A stretch of 64,000 nucleotides of DNA, from assembly GCA_964569385.1 (NCBI GenBank), contig CAZMUM010000010.1, forward strand, positions 1 through 64,000. The letters run 5' to 3'. Both the position numbers and the translations under genes were made by a program. Source of the stretch: JAADHX01 sp964569385. Lineage in GTDB: Bacteria > Actinomycetota > Acidimicrobiia > Acidimicrobiales > Poriferisodalaceae. Below are positions 1-8,710 of the stretch, one piece after another; within the stretch, counting starts at the first letter, position 1, and each line of letters opens with the position of its first letter. Below the pieces are notes generated by a model. It ran no database searches, was not told the DNA's origin, and saw nothing but the letters and a program-made list of their open reading frames with translations.

Positions 1-546
1 CATGAGAAACTGAAACCAACTATAAGAAACCCTCCACGATTAGAGGGGAAGCCCATCAACACCCAAATCGCTGCCCTCGAGACCGAACTCGCCAACCATT
101 TTGAGCAACACCCCGACGCCGACATCTACCACTCCCTACCAGGACTCGGTGATGTGCTCGGCGCCAGGGTGCTCGCAGAGTTCGGAGATGACCCCGAACG
201 CTACAACTCGGCCAAGTCTGCCAGAAACTACGCCGGCACATCGCCACTCACCATCGCCTCAGGAACCAAACGGGCCGTGTTGGCCCGCTACGTCCGCAAC
301 CGGCGCCTCTACGACGCCTGCGACCAATGGGCATTCTGCAGCCTCCAGGCCAGCCCCGGTTGCCGCGAGTTCTACGACCAACGCCGAGCCAAAGGAGACC
401 TCCACCACCAAGCACTCCGAGCCCTCGCCAACCGCCTCGTCGCATACCTCCACGGCTGCCTACAAAACCGAACCCACTACAACGAACACACCGCCTGGGC
501 CCACCGCCAACCACCACAAAACCAACAATCCCAGATCGCCTCTTGA
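1..546 (+). CDS. IS110-family transposase, C-terminal part (5' end outside window)
   Basis: The frame is open from the first base, so the gene begins upstream of the window; 181 residues are visible. The segment with LPGLGDVLGARVLAEFGD, then the YAGTSPLTIASGTK stretch and a basic helix-rich tail is typical of the Transposase_20 (IS116/IS110/IS902) C-terminal domain. The Ser in the TIASG motif is the expected recombinase nucleophile of this family. These enzymes move circular DNA elements with a structured bridge RNA. An internal ATG at 154 is not the true start. A 40-bp palindrome starts 22 bp after the stop codon. Whether the element is complete cannot be judged from this side only. Confidence 0.85.
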   Translation, partial: HEKLKPTIRNPPRLEGKPINTQIAALETELANHFEQHPDADIYHSLPGLGDVLGARVLAEFGDDPERYNSAKSARNYAGTSPLTIASGTKRAVLARYVRNRRLYDACDQWAFCSLQASPGCREFYDQRRAKGDLHHQALRALANRLVAYLHGCLQNRTHYNEHTAWAHRQPPQNQQSQIAS

Positions 547-568
547 CAGTTACAACCCTGGGGTGTCT

Positions 569-608
569 GTCACCGGCATCTGTTCGCCCGCGGACGTTTC
601 CCGGTGAC
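569..608. repeat. 40-bp REP-like palindrome, copy 1
   Basis: Perfect 8-bp outer arms GTCACCGG and CCGGTGAC enclose a 24-nt core. In the core, GTTCG can pair with CGGAC around a CCCG loop, leaving a symmetrical 5 x 5 internal loop (CATCT facing GTTTC). The same 40-bp layout recurs at 46140-46179 and 47185-47224. Here it lies between two convergent genes, the IS110 transposase and the CAP-domain protein. It could be a REP-type element, a bidirectional terminator, or a target or end of the neighbouring IS110 element. There is no T-tract on either side. Confidence 0.85.
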
Positions 609-621
609 GGTGCGGTCTGGG

Positions 622-1806
622 CTAGCTCGTGTTAGAAGCGGTGCGGACGGTGACGCCAACGAGTCGAGCCAGTGGGTCTAGAACAGCGGTCGGTCCGATG
701 ATTGTGTCGCCAAGGCCGAGCGCTCGTCCATCGGCGAGGTAGAGCCAGTAGTCGATTCCAGATGAGAGGTTTGCCGAAGTGATGCCAACGACGCGGGCGC
801 CTAGGCCGTGCGCGGTCCCCGAGAAGCCGGCGTCGCCGAAGGAGTACACACTGCCGTCTTGGCCAACGAGCCAGTATCCGAGCCCAGTTGGCGACGAGGC
901 CATCCCGACAACTGGCGCCGCCAGGTCGTAGGCGCCGGTTGAGCCGTGGAATGCTGCGTCGCCGAACGAGAAGATTCCACCGTCGGATGCGACTAGCCAG
1001 TAGCCGTTGCCGGTTGGGGTTGGTGCCATTGCGACGATGGGTTGGTTGAGGGCGATGGTGCCGGTTGAGCCGAAGAATTTGGCGTCGCCGTAGCTGAAGA
1101 TTCCGCCGTCGGATGCGACTAGCCAGTAGCCGTTGCCCGATGGCGTGGCAGTGAGCCCCACGATTGGCTGGGCCAGGTCAAGATCGGACGGATCGCCGAG
1201 ATGTGGGGCGTCGCCGAACGGAGTGACCGCGCCATCAGCGCTAACCGCCCAGGCGTCCGCCGCGTCAGCGTCTGAGCTTCCGTCTGGCGTTGTCGGTCCC
1301 TCAAGGTCGGGTCCGTTGAGGAAGTTCACGGTCACCCACACATAACCGTCAGATTCGCGGAGAGCACCGATGCCTACCCGGTTGTAGTCGCCGAGCATGT
1401 TCGCTCGGTGCGGCGCGGAGTTCCAGAAACCCGAATGCAACCATTCGGCGCTTGGGCCCCAGCCGATGTTCTCGCCGACTCGTTGCCAGTCGGTGGTGAC
1501 GCGGGTGACGACCTGTTCGACGATGTCGCTGCGGTGCGTCAGTTTGCCGGTCGGACTCATCGATGCAGTCCACTCTCTGGCAATGGCATCGAGTGCTGGG
1601 TCGCGCTGCAATGGCGCCAGCCCCTGACCGGCGCGGGCCTGGTTCAACATGTTGAACAGGACAACTTCGCTCTGTGGGTCCTGGCTGGTTTCGGCCGCAG
1701 CCTCAAGCTGGCCACTCCCAGAGAGGCTTTGCGCGGTTGCTGGGACCGAACCGAACCCGAACAGCAGAAGTAGAGATGTGATCAATATGATCGAGGCGCG
1801 TTGCAT
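622..1806 (-). CDS. Secreted CAP/SCP-domain protein with C-terminal propeller-like repeats
   Basis: The start at 1806 is chosen because it opens a clear signal peptide (MQRAS, then a hydrophobic stretch ending VPATAQS); longer in-frame starts add polar sequence with no export signal and overlap the divergent gene. Residues about 46-162 form a CAP (SCP/PR1-like) domain with His91, Glu112 (GENIG) and His133 (APHRANML) in the usual cavity positions. From about residue 175 there are five repeats of roughly 42 residues with the motif GYWLVASDGGIFSFGDA; the first and last are degenerate. The same repeat occurs in the proteins at 47332 and 49345. It is exported, and its ligand or enzymatic role is unknown. 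I see no good Shine-Dalgarno site. Confidence 0.85.
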   Translation of the reverse strand: MQRASIILITSLLLLFGFGSVPATAQSLSGSGQLEAAAETSQDPQSEVVLFNMLNQARAGQGLAPLQRDPALDAIAREWTASMSPTGKLTHRSDIVEQVVTRVTTDWQRVGENIGWGPSAEWLHSGFWNSAPHRANMLGDYNRVGIGALRESDGYVWVTVNFLNGPDLEGPTTPDGSSDADAADAWAVSADGAVTPFGDAPHLGDPSDLDLAQPIVGLTATPSGNGYWLVASDGGIFSYGDAKFFGSTGTIALNQPIVAMAPTPTGNGYWLVASDGGIFSFGDAAFHGSTGAYDLAAPVVGMASSPTGLGYWLVGQDGSVYSFGDAGFSGTAHGLGARVVGITSANLSSGIDYWLYLADGRALGLGDTIIGPTAVLDPLARLVGVTVRTASNTS

Positions 1807-1892
1807 GACGTTGAGAAGGATCGGCGCGATTGAGGTGTGGCCTTGAGTGCAATCTTGGTTACTGAGTACGATTTTGTTAGCGAAGGACGCAG

Positions 1893-3062
1893 ATGACCAC
1901 ATTCCGGGATCTACTGGCCGCAGCCAAAGATCAGATTGAAGAGATCGATCCAGCATCCGCCTCGGCGCGTCTAGCCGAAACTCGGTGCGTTCTAGTCGAC
2001 GTCAGAGAGCCCGATGAGTTCCAACAGGGGGCCATCGAGGGTGCGGTGCACATCCCACGCGGTCACCTCGAGTCCCAGATCGAGAGCCGGGTTCCCGACC
2101 GTGACATCGAGGTCGGGGTGTGCTGTGCCAGTGGTGCTCGGTCGGCGTTTGCTGCTGTCACTCTTGGCCAGCTTGGATACACAAACGTGTGGTCGCTTAA
2201 AGGCGGGTTCGGTCGCTGGAAAGACGAGGGCCGGCCATGGTCGGTGGCACCTGGGCTTAGCCCCCGTCAGCAACTGCGCTATCAGCGCCATACTCGTCTG
2301 CCTGAGGTAGGCGAAGAGGGTCAGCTTCGGCTCTTAGGGTCGCGTGTGCTTCTTATCGGCGCCGGCGGTCTTGGTTCGCCTGCGGCCCTGTATCTAGCCG
2401 CCGCCGGCGTTGGCACCCTCGGCATTGTCGATATGGATGTGGTCGACGAGTCGAACCTTCAACGCCAGATTCTCCACGGCACCCACAACGTGGGCCAGCG
2501 AAAGGTCAGCTCGGCGGTCGAATCTCTGAGTAGCCTCAACCCAGACATCTCCGTGGTTCCGTACGATCTCCGACTCGACGCCGGCAACGTCCTTGAGATT
2601 CTCGATAGCTGGGACGTCATCATCGATGGCGCCGACAACTTCGCGACGCGCTACTTACTCAACGATGCGTCGGTAAAGCTCGGAACACCGGTGGTTCACG
2701 GCTCGATCTTCCGATTCGAGGGCCAGGTCTCGGTGTTCGACCCGAGGTCGGGCCCGACGTATCGCGATTATGTCCCCGCGGCGCCGCCTCCTGAACTAGC
2801 TCCAAACTGTTCCGAAGCTGGCGTGCTTGGCGTGCTTCCGGGGATAGTCGGAACCCTCCAGGCTGTAGAGGCGATAAAGCTGATCCTCAATCTTGGCTCG
2901 TCGCTGCGGGGCCGTCTTTTAGTGTTCGACGCGCTAGAGATGTCGTTTAGCGAGTTCAAACTTGAGGCGGATCCAGCTAACAAGATCACCTGGGCCAACC
3001 GCGACAAAATCGAGATTGGCGATCTCGACCCGGGTTGCCAGGATCGAACGGCCAAGTCATAG
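1893..3062 (+). CDS. moeB: Rhodanese-ThiF/MoeB fusion, sulfur-carrier adenylyltransferase
   Basis: 389 residues. An N-terminal rhodanese domain (about 15-115) carries the active loop CCASGARS with Cys78. It is followed by a ThiF/MoeB E1-like domain (about 125-380) with the nucleotide loop GAGGLGSP (156-163), the NLQRQ motif and the E1-type Cys306 in NCSEAGVLG. Such proteins adenylate a small ubiquitin-like sulfur carrier (MoaD or ThiS type) and help load sulfur for molybdopterin, thiamine or cysteine synthesis. The rhodanese domain precedes ThiF, the reverse of mycobacterial MoeZ. The first zinc-binding CxxC pair of E. coli MoeB is absent (YRDYVPAA instead) and only one Cys remains near the C-terminus. 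A good GAAGGA ribosome site precedes the ATG. Confidence 0.88.
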   Translation: MTTFRDLLAAAKDQIEEIDPASASARLAETRCVLVDVREPDEFQQGAIEGAVHIPRGHLESQIESRVPDRDIEVGVCCASGARSAFAAVTLGQLGYTNVWSLKGGFGRWKDEGRPWSVAPGLSPRQQLRYQRHTRLPEVGEEGQLRLLGSRVLLIGAGGLGSPAALYLAAAGVGTLGIVDMDVVDESNLQRQILHGTHNVGQRKVSSAVESLSSLNPDISVVPYDLRLDAGNVLEILDSWDVIIDGADNFATRYLLNDASVKLGTPVVHGSIFRFEGQVSVFDPRSGPTYRDYVPAAPPPELAPNCSEAGVLGVLPGIVGTLQAVEAIKLILNLGSSLRGRLLVFDALEMSFSEFKLEADPANKITWANRDKIEIGDLDPGCQDRTAKS

Positions 3063-3110
3063 GTCGCTATCGCCGTTGGGTCTGGCCGGGTTCGCTAGGC
3101 TCGGCCAGTC

Positions 3111-4028
3111 ATGACGGATCGTGTTCAGATATGTGTGGTACTGCCCGCGTTCAACGAGGCAGAAAATCTTCCGGCTGTTCTCGGCGAACTAGCTGAGGTC
3201 CTCCATCCCCGGTTTGAGCGGTGGGAGGTGCTTGTCATCGACGACGGCAGTTCCGACGACACGTCGGTGGTGCTTCAAGACCTATCGAAGTCGATGCCGC
3301 AGCTTCGCTACGAGCGATTGCGTCGCAACTACGGAAAATCAGAGGCATTGCGAACGGCGTTCGAGATCGTCGACGCGGATCTCGTTGCGTTGATGGACGC
3401 TGATGGCCAGGACAACCCGGCCGAGTTCGACAAGCTGATCGCCGCCCTCGACGGTGGCTATGACCTTGTGACGGGCCGCCGATCTGTCAGGAACGATCGG
3501 TTCGTCAAACGCAACACGTCCAAGCTCTACAACTGGACGACGTCGAAAGTCAGCGGAGTCGAGGGCCGCGATTTCAATAGCGGCTTCAAGCTGATGCGTG
3601 GTGATGTCGTCCACGAACTCGACATGTACGGCGAGATGCATCGCTACATTCCACCGCTGGCCGAGTTCGCCGGGTACCGCTCGACTGAGGTCGACGTCGA
3701 CCATCGAGAACGAATAGCGGGTAAGTCGAAGTTCGGCCGAGCACGATTCTGGCGCGGTTTCTTCGACCTCATCACCGTGAAGTTTCTCACCACGTACAAC
3801 GCCAGGCCGTTTCACCTCATCGGCGCCGCCGGGATCTTGTCAGGCCTCGCGGGTACAGCTCTGTTGTTGTGGATGTTGGGCCTGAGGATTTCGGGCGAGG
3901 CCATTGGCAGCCGCCCGGCGTTAATCATCGGCGTGTTGTTGGTCGTGGTTTCGGTGCAGTTGGTGTCCGTCGGATTGTTGGCTGAGTTGATGGTCAATAT
4001 CAACCGCCGCAGCCGTCATCTTCGGTGA
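3111..4028 (+). CDS. Family 2 glycosyltransferase, DPM1/GtrB-like, membrane-anchored
   Basis: 305 residues. The N-terminal GT2 fold begins ICVVLPAFNEAENLPAVL, with VIDDGSSDDT near residue 43 and the metal-binding DAD at 96-98 (LMDADGQDNP). Two hydrophobic segments near 235-258 and 270-295 form the C-terminal membrane anchor. The arrangement matches enzymes that move a sugar from a nucleotide donor to a polyprenyl phosphate on the cytoplasmic face. The lipid-linked sugar would then serve GT-C enzymes such as the large membrane proteins in this window. The precise sugar cannot be read from sequence. It converges with the methyltransferase at 4054. Confidence 0.88.
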   Translation: MTDRVQICVVLPAFNEAENLPAVLGELAEVLHPRFERWEVLVIDDGSSDDTSVVLQDLSKSMPQLRYERLRRNYGKSEALRTAFEIVDADLVALMDADGQDNPAEFDKLIAALDGGYDLVTGRRSVRNDRFVKRNTSKLYNWTTSKVSGVEGRDFNSGFKLMRGDVVHELDMYGEMHRYIPPLAEFAGYRSTEVDVDHRERIAGKSKFGRARFWRGFFDLITVKFLTTYNARPFHLIGAAGILSGLAGTALLLWMLGLRISGEAIGSRPALIIGVLLVVVSVQLVSVGLLAELMVNINRRSRHLR

Positions 4029-4053
4029 TTGAGCCTGGTTGTAGAGCTTCGAC

Positions 4054-4749
4054 TCACTTCTTGGTCAATAATGCAGTGCAACTCGGGTAGGGCAACGAAG
4101 GGGCCAGACCGTAGAGACGGCGCACCTTGAGGCCTGAGGATCGAATGGCTTTGCGATACCGAAGTCGGCCCGCATTGTCGAATACGATTACGCCATCTGG
4201 TGCTAGCCGATTGATTGATGCACTCAGGCAGGCTGTCCGGACTCGGCCATCGATCACAATGAGGTCTAGGTCGCCCTCGACTGCGTCGATCGCATTCACG
4301 TAGTCGGTGTAGTCAAGGCCGCTGTTGCCCTTGCGGCGTGAAGCGATAGTGGGTGAGCTTGACTCTTTCGGAGGCACACATGTCAGCTCGACATTTTCCA
4401 TCTTGAGGCGCGGCTCAAGCTGTTTGGCCCATTCTGCGTCGTGTTCGGTTGAGTAAACGCAGGCAGAACGGGATGCGAGCCAATGGGTGCTCGCCCCGGA
4501 CCCATACTCGAATACGGTGGCGGCCGAGTCGGGTTTCGTTCGCAGGAAATCCTCTACTTCGGCGATTGCTCGATAGGTCCACCAAGGTGTATCAAGCTCG
4601 ACCATGGCATCGAGGTCGTAGATCGCTAGGAGCGATTGAACATGGCGTCCGGACTTTGACTGTGATGACGACAGCCGCCTGCCGACGGCCGAACCGTCGA
4701 GTCGACGGCGGATCAATCGGGCTGTATCTACGTAGCGTTCGCGTAACAC
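4054..4749 (-). CDS. Class I SAM-dependent methyltransferase-like protein
   Basis: 231 residues. The SAM-binding motif FEYGSGASTHWLA is at 80-92, with a second-strand acidic residue in STEHDAEW (100-107) and a motif-II-like LDLIVIDGRVR at 161-171. APDGVIVFDNAG (183-194) is the usual strand 5 region. This resembles the Methyltransf_24 group found in polysaccharide loci; the acceptor is unknown. The gene is divergent from the flippase-like gene at 4800, with about 50 bp between them. The fold call is fairly safe; the activity is inferred. Confidence 0.72.
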   Translation of the reverse strand: MLRERYVDTARLIRRRLDGSAVGRRLSSSQSKSGRHVQSLLAIYDLDAMVELDTPWWTYRAIAEVEDFLRTKPDSAATVFEYGSGASTHWLASRSACVYSTEHDAEWAKQLEPRLKMENVELTCVPPKESSSPTIASRRKGNSGLDYTDYVNAIDAVEGDLDLIVIDGRVRTACLSASINRLAPDGVIVFDNAGRLRYRKAIRSSGLKVRRLYGLAPSLPYPSCTALLTKK

Positions 4750-4799
4750 GTCGAGGAAGGTACCAGGATGCCTACCCGGTGGTGGATAATGACATCTGT

Positions 4800-5672
4800 A
4801 TGCGTTTGTGGATTGACCGGTTACGTCCTGTTCTGATCGTGCTTGGCCTAGTCGCCATGGCTTGGGCCCTCAAGGGTGCGGTCGATGGAATCGCCGAGTT
4901 CGGCTGGCCTTCCTGGTGGATTGCGTGCGGTGCGATTGGCCTGGCTGCTGCTGGTATCTACTCGGCGGGGACCGCCTGGAGCCAAATCGTTCTCGGTCGC
5001 CATGACTACCGCCTTAGCCATGCCTTCGTGGGGGCTCAGATCGGGAAGTATGTGCCTGGGGGCATCTGGCAGGCGGCCGGACAGATCGACGTTGCCGTGC
5101 GGCGGGGCGTGGCCCCGGCCGAAGCGGGCGTCATGTTCGCAGCCTTCGTTGTTGCCTTCGTTGCTTCGGCTGGTGTCGTTGGCGGAGGACTGGTTCTAGT
5201 GGACACGACGTGGTGGGTTCGAGTGGGTGCGGCTACTGGCCTTCTGGGCGGGAGCATTTTGTTAGCCGGCGACTTCCCTTCGACGATCGCCAGGCGACTT
5301 CCGCGACTGGGCGCGTCTGGCGATCGAGTTAGGGTGAGCTGGCGGGCTGTTCTTGGATTTTTGGGCTACTTCCTGGGCCAAGGATCAGCCGCTTTGGTTC
5401 TCACTTATGGGTTGACAGACCAATGGGTGTGGCCAGTTGGTCCTGCATATGCCGTGGCATGGGCGATTGGGTTTCTCGTGGCTCCGGTGCCGGCTGGTGT
5501 TGGTATTCGAGAAGCAGCGTTGCTGCTGCTGTTAAGTTCGAGCCTGGTCGATGACGCTGTGCTGGCGATGTCGATTCTTCTGCGCGCCGCGGCAATAGCT
5601 GGTGAGTTGTTGGTGATTGTTTCGGGCGCAGTCGCGCGACGATACGTTAGGACGGATGCAGGAATGCCCTAG
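4800..5672 (+). CDS. UPF0104/LPG synthase TM-like flippase-domain membrane protein
   Basis: 290 residues from the ATG at 4800; an open frame continues upstream but lies opposite the divergent methyltransferase, so it is not used. The protein is almost entirely hydrophobic with about eight membrane segments. The GKYVPGGIWQAAGQ motif is the conserved loop of the lysylphosphatidylglycerol synthase transmembrane family (UPF0104). VAPVPAGVGIREAALLLLL near the end is the second family hallmark. Relatives flip aminoacylated lipids or act in glycan loci as putative flippases. There is no synthetase domain here, so a transport-type role in envelope assembly is the best guess. Confidence 0.8.
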   Translation: MRLWIDRLRPVLIVLGLVAMAWALKGAVDGIAEFGWPSWWIACGAIGLAAAGIYSAGTAWSQIVLGRHDYRLSHAFVGAQIGKYVPGGIWQAAGQIDVAVRRGVAPAEAGVMFAAFVVAFVASAGVVGGGLVLVDTTWWVRVGAATGLLGGSILLAGDFPSTIARRLPRLGASGDRVRVSWRAVLGFLGYFLGQGSAALVLTYGLTDQWVWPVGPAYAVAWAIGFLVAPVPAGVGIREAALLLLLSSSLVDDAVLAMSILLRAAAIAGELLVIVSGAVARRYVRTDAGMP

Positions 5673-5769
5673 GGGCTCAACGCACCCACTCCGACCACGT
5701 TGTCGAACGATGTGAGTTGGTTGCCGCTGGTCACCCACTGATCTTGACGCGAGAACTATCCTTTCGCTA

Positions 5770-7299
5770 ATGGTGAAGCCGCAAGAAAGTACTGCCAACG
5801 GTCGCCTCAAGGACTGTTTGTATAGCCGCGCGATCTGGTCACGAGTAGCGTTGGTCCTGGTTGTCGCGATCGTGGCAGTTCAGGTTGGCCGAGTTGCTGC
5901 AGCCGATTTTAGGACGGGACCACCTGTGGGTGATCAATCGTCGCACCTGTTCCAGGCGCTATCGATAGTCGAGCAAGGAAACCTCAGCTTCGATAACGGT
6001 GACATTGAGGCTTGGGTCGAACTCGACTGGACGCCGACGCCTAGAGCGATCTTCTATCAGAAGTACGATCAGGGCTTCGCTCTGGCGAAGCCCTATGGCT
6101 ACTCGGCGTGGCTGGCGCCATTTATTCTTGTTTTCGGCGTGGTCCGCGGTGTCGCCATTGCCAACGCAGCGTTGCAACTCGCTCTCTTAGCTGTTTCATT
6201 CGCCATCGTGCGTCGTCGGTTCGATCCGCTCACCTCGGCGCTAACGGCTTCCGTTTTCGTACTCGGCTCGTCGGCCTACTTCTTCGGATATGTCATTCAT
6301 CCCGACGTTTTTCTGGCCGTGCTCACTGCCTGCATCGGGTATTCTACCTTGCGGCTCGACGCCGATAGGAAATTGAAGTGGGCTGTCGTAACCGGGTCAG
6401 TAACTGGCTTTGCGATCAGTGAGAAGCCGACCTTGATGGCGCTGTACGGCATCGTCATTGGCGTCGCCTTGTACCGGAGCCGATCGGTCCGCCTAGCTGC
6501 GGTAACAGCACTTAGCTTCTTGGCAACCTTTGCGGTTGCGATCATTCCGTATCTCAAATACAGCAGCTTCAAAAGCTGGAATGCCTATGCGGGTGAGCGC
6601 TTCATTTCTGTTACTGGCGAGGTCCCGTTTGACTCAACACCTGGCCTGGTGGAAGCGATTTCTCTCTCGACAAGTGGGTACTTTACACCGAGTTTCTGGC
6701 TCGACCGGCTTGGCAAAGATGGCGCCGAGATTCTGCAATCGGGTGTCTATTCGGCTGTGGGTCGCCACACCGGAATGCTGCCGTTCATGTCGCTAGCGTT
6801 CTGCATTCTCATTTTGGCGTTCTATCGGCGCCGGTCCGAATGGACGCTTGGGGGTGCCAGCATCGTGGCCGGGTTGGGCGCCTACATGACTTTCTATGTC
6901 GTCTTCTTTCCGTTCAACTACTTCGGCGGATCACAAACATTCGGAAATCGATATCTACTCCAGGTTGTGCCGATAACTCTTCTGTTGTTGGCTCACCTTG
7001 AGATCAAGCGGAAGCACTTGCTCATCACGGTTGCGCTGGCGTCGGTTCTATCGCTGCTATTCCTGGGTCCCCACCATCGAGACCCCTCGAACGGGTACTG
7101 GATGATTGACCGCACCTCGTTGGCGCAGCAATACCTACCGTTCGAGTTCGACCGAGAGGGTGCGAATGGGTTCGCTTGTCCGGCTCGAATCTCACGTGAG
7201 GGAGCTCTCAGCGCTGTGTATATCTATCAGAATGGGAGCGAATTGTGCCATGAGTTGCTCAATATTGTGACGGAGCGGGTCGTCATTAGTTCGGGCTAG
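5770..7299 (+). CDS. Multi-pass membrane protein, probable GT-C type glycosyltransferase
   Basis: 509 residues with about ten hydrophobic segments. After the first membrane helix there is an extracytoplasmic loop with the acidic motif GPPVGDQSSHLFQAL, resembling the first-loop Asp of GT-C enzymes (ArnT/PMT-like). Charged loops such as DWTPTPRAIFYQKYDQGFALAKPYGYSAW follow. A short extracytoplasmic tail of about 70 residues ends the protein. It is flanked by a polyprenyl-phosphate GT2 and a flippase-like gene, which fits use of lipid-linked sugar outside the membrane. No family can be assigned with certainty. Confidence 0.65.
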   Translation: MVKPQESTANGRLKDCLYSRAIWSRVALVLVVAIVAVQVGRVAAADFRTGPPVGDQSSHLFQALSIVEQGNLSFDNGDIEAWVELDWTPTPRAIFYQKYDQGFALAKPYGYSAWLAPFILVFGVVRGVAIANAALQLALLAVSFAIVRRRFDPLTSALTASVFVLGSSAYFFGYVIHPDVFLAVLTACIGYSTLRLDADRKLKWAVVTGSVTGFAISEKPTLMALYGIVIGVALYRSRSVRLAAVTALSFLATFAVAIIPYLKYSSFKSWNAYAGERFISVTGEVPFDSTPGLVEAISLSTSGYFTPSFWLDRLGKDGAEILQSGVYSAVGRHTGMLPFMSLAFCILILAFYRRRSEWTLGGASIVAGLGAYMTFYVVFFPFNYFGGSQTFGNRYLLQVVPITLLLLAHLEIKRKHLLITVALASVLSLLFLGPHHRDPSNGYWMIDRTSLAQQYLPFEFDREGANGFACPARISREGALSAVYIYQNGSELCHELLNIVTERVVISSG

Positions 7300-7340
7300 A
7301 AGGTGAACTCTGAGGGACGACCGGCGGTAACCTCACTAAC

Positions 7341-8708
7341 ATGTCGACACGAGTTCTGGTCATCGGAGGTGGCCCTGCTGGCCACGAGGCTGCTAGCCAC
7401 ACAGCGCGTTACGGCGCGGAGGTCACCCTCGTAGAACGTGATGTGCTCGGCGGAACCGCCCACCTACGCGATTGTGTGCCCTCGAAATCGATGATCGCGA
7501 CGGGTGGGGCAATGTCGTTCGCGCGGAGGGTTGCGGGAATGGGTCTTGCTGAGGTCGAACCTGAGATCGACTCAGCGATGCTTCGAGACCGGATCGAGAC
7601 TATTGAGAACAGGTTGGAGTCGGCTATCTCGCGTCGCCTGACCAGTCAGGGTGTGCGCGTGCTTGATGGCACGGGCGTCTTGATCAGTCCCAATGCCGCT
7701 GTTGTGACCCTTGCCGACGGCAAGACGGTCGATCTCGAGGCCGACTACATCGTTCTGAGCACCGGTTCGCGCCCTCGAATTCCCGACTGGGCCAACCTCG
7801 ATGGCGACCGGATTCTGACAACTCGAGATGCGTATCCGCCCAAGACATTCCCTACCCACCTAGTGGTCGTTGGCTCAGGTGTGACTGGTGTTGAGTTTGT
7901 ACACATGTTTTCGAGCCTCGGTGCCGATGTGACCTTGATCGTTAGCCGTCAGCAGGTCCTTCCGGCGAAGGATCCCGAGGCCGCGGCCGTGCTCGAGGCC
8001 GACTTCTTGCGCCGTGGTGTCCAGCTGTTCAAGGGCGCGCGGGCAGTTGCTATTGAACGTAACGGCGACGCGGTGACTGTTTCATGTTCTGATGGCCGGG
8101 TTGCCACGGGGAGCCACGCCCTTCTGGCGATCGGTTCGGTCCCGAACTCTGACAATCTTGGGTTGGAGGCAGCGGGCGTCAAGGTTAACAAGTGGGGCTA
8201 CGTTGAGGTCAATCACAATCTGGTTTCGTCGGTTTCTCACATCTACGCCGCTGGCGACATAAGCGGACGCCTGCCGCTGTCGTCGGTGGCCAGCATTCAG
8301 GGCCGCAAAATCGCCGACCATCTGATGGGCATGCATGTGGGACGCGACCATCGCCACATCGACTACGACAAAGCAGCCTCGGCGATTTTTACCGAACCCG
8401 AGATAGCAGATGTTGGGTTAGCCGAAGCTGAGGCGTTCGCCGATGGGCGCAAGATTCGCGTCACGAAAGTGCCGTTCTCGTCTAATGCCAAGGCCCTTAT
8501 AAACGATGATCCCAGAGGGTTTGTGAAGATCATCTCCGATCCCCACACTGGTGTTGTACTTGGCGGTTCGATAGTAGGGCGTCACGCCGCCGAACTCATC
8601 TCGGTCGTGGCACTGGCAGTTAACTCGCATTTGAAGGTACAGGACATCCAGGATTGTCTGTTTGTTTACCCCACGCTGTCCGAGTCGCTCATCGAAGCTG
8701 CCGAGTAG
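7341..8708 (+). CDS. lpdA: LpdA-type NAD(P)H quinone reductase flavoprotein
   Basis: 455 residues with the FAD-binding GGGPAG at 9-14, a second dinucleotide motif (VVVGSGVTGVEF) and a C-terminal dimerisation domain, the layout of lipoamide-dehydrogenase-like enzymes. The redox loop reads GGTAHLRDCVPSK: Cys45 is kept, but the first Cys of the usual C-x4-C pair is Ala40. The C-terminal HPTLSE is YPTLSE, so the catalytic His is lost. This matches mycobacterial LpdA (Rv3303c), which reduces quinones rather than lipoamide. It converges with rfbA with only 2 bp between stop codons. Confidence 0.85.
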   Translation: MSTRVLVIGGGPAGHEAASHTARYGAEVTLVERDVLGGTAHLRDCVPSKSMIATGGAMSFARRVAGMGLAEVEPEIDSAMLRDRIETIENRLESAISRRLTSQGVRVLDGTGVLISPNAAVVTLADGKTVDLEADYIVLSTGSRPRIPDWANLDGDRILTTRDAYPPKTFPTHLVVVGSGVTGVEFVHMFSSLGADVTLIVSRQQVLPAKDPEAAAVLEADFLRRGVQLFKGARAVAIERNGDAVTVSCSDGRVATGSHALLAIGSVPNSDNLGLEAAGVKVNKWGYVEVNHNLVSSVSHIYAAGDISGRLPLSSVASIQGRKIADHLMGMHVGRDHRHIDYDKAASAIFTEPEIADVGLAEAEAFADGRKIRVTKVPFSSNAKALINDDPRGFVKIISDPHTGVVLGGSIVGRHAAELISVVALAVNSHLKVQDIQDCLFVYPTLSESLIEAAE

Positions 8709-8710
8709 GT

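Noticed and set aside
101..607. Long + strand frames overlapping the transposase
   Set aside because: Thr/Ser/Pro-rich low-complexity translations in other frames of a clear IS110 gene.
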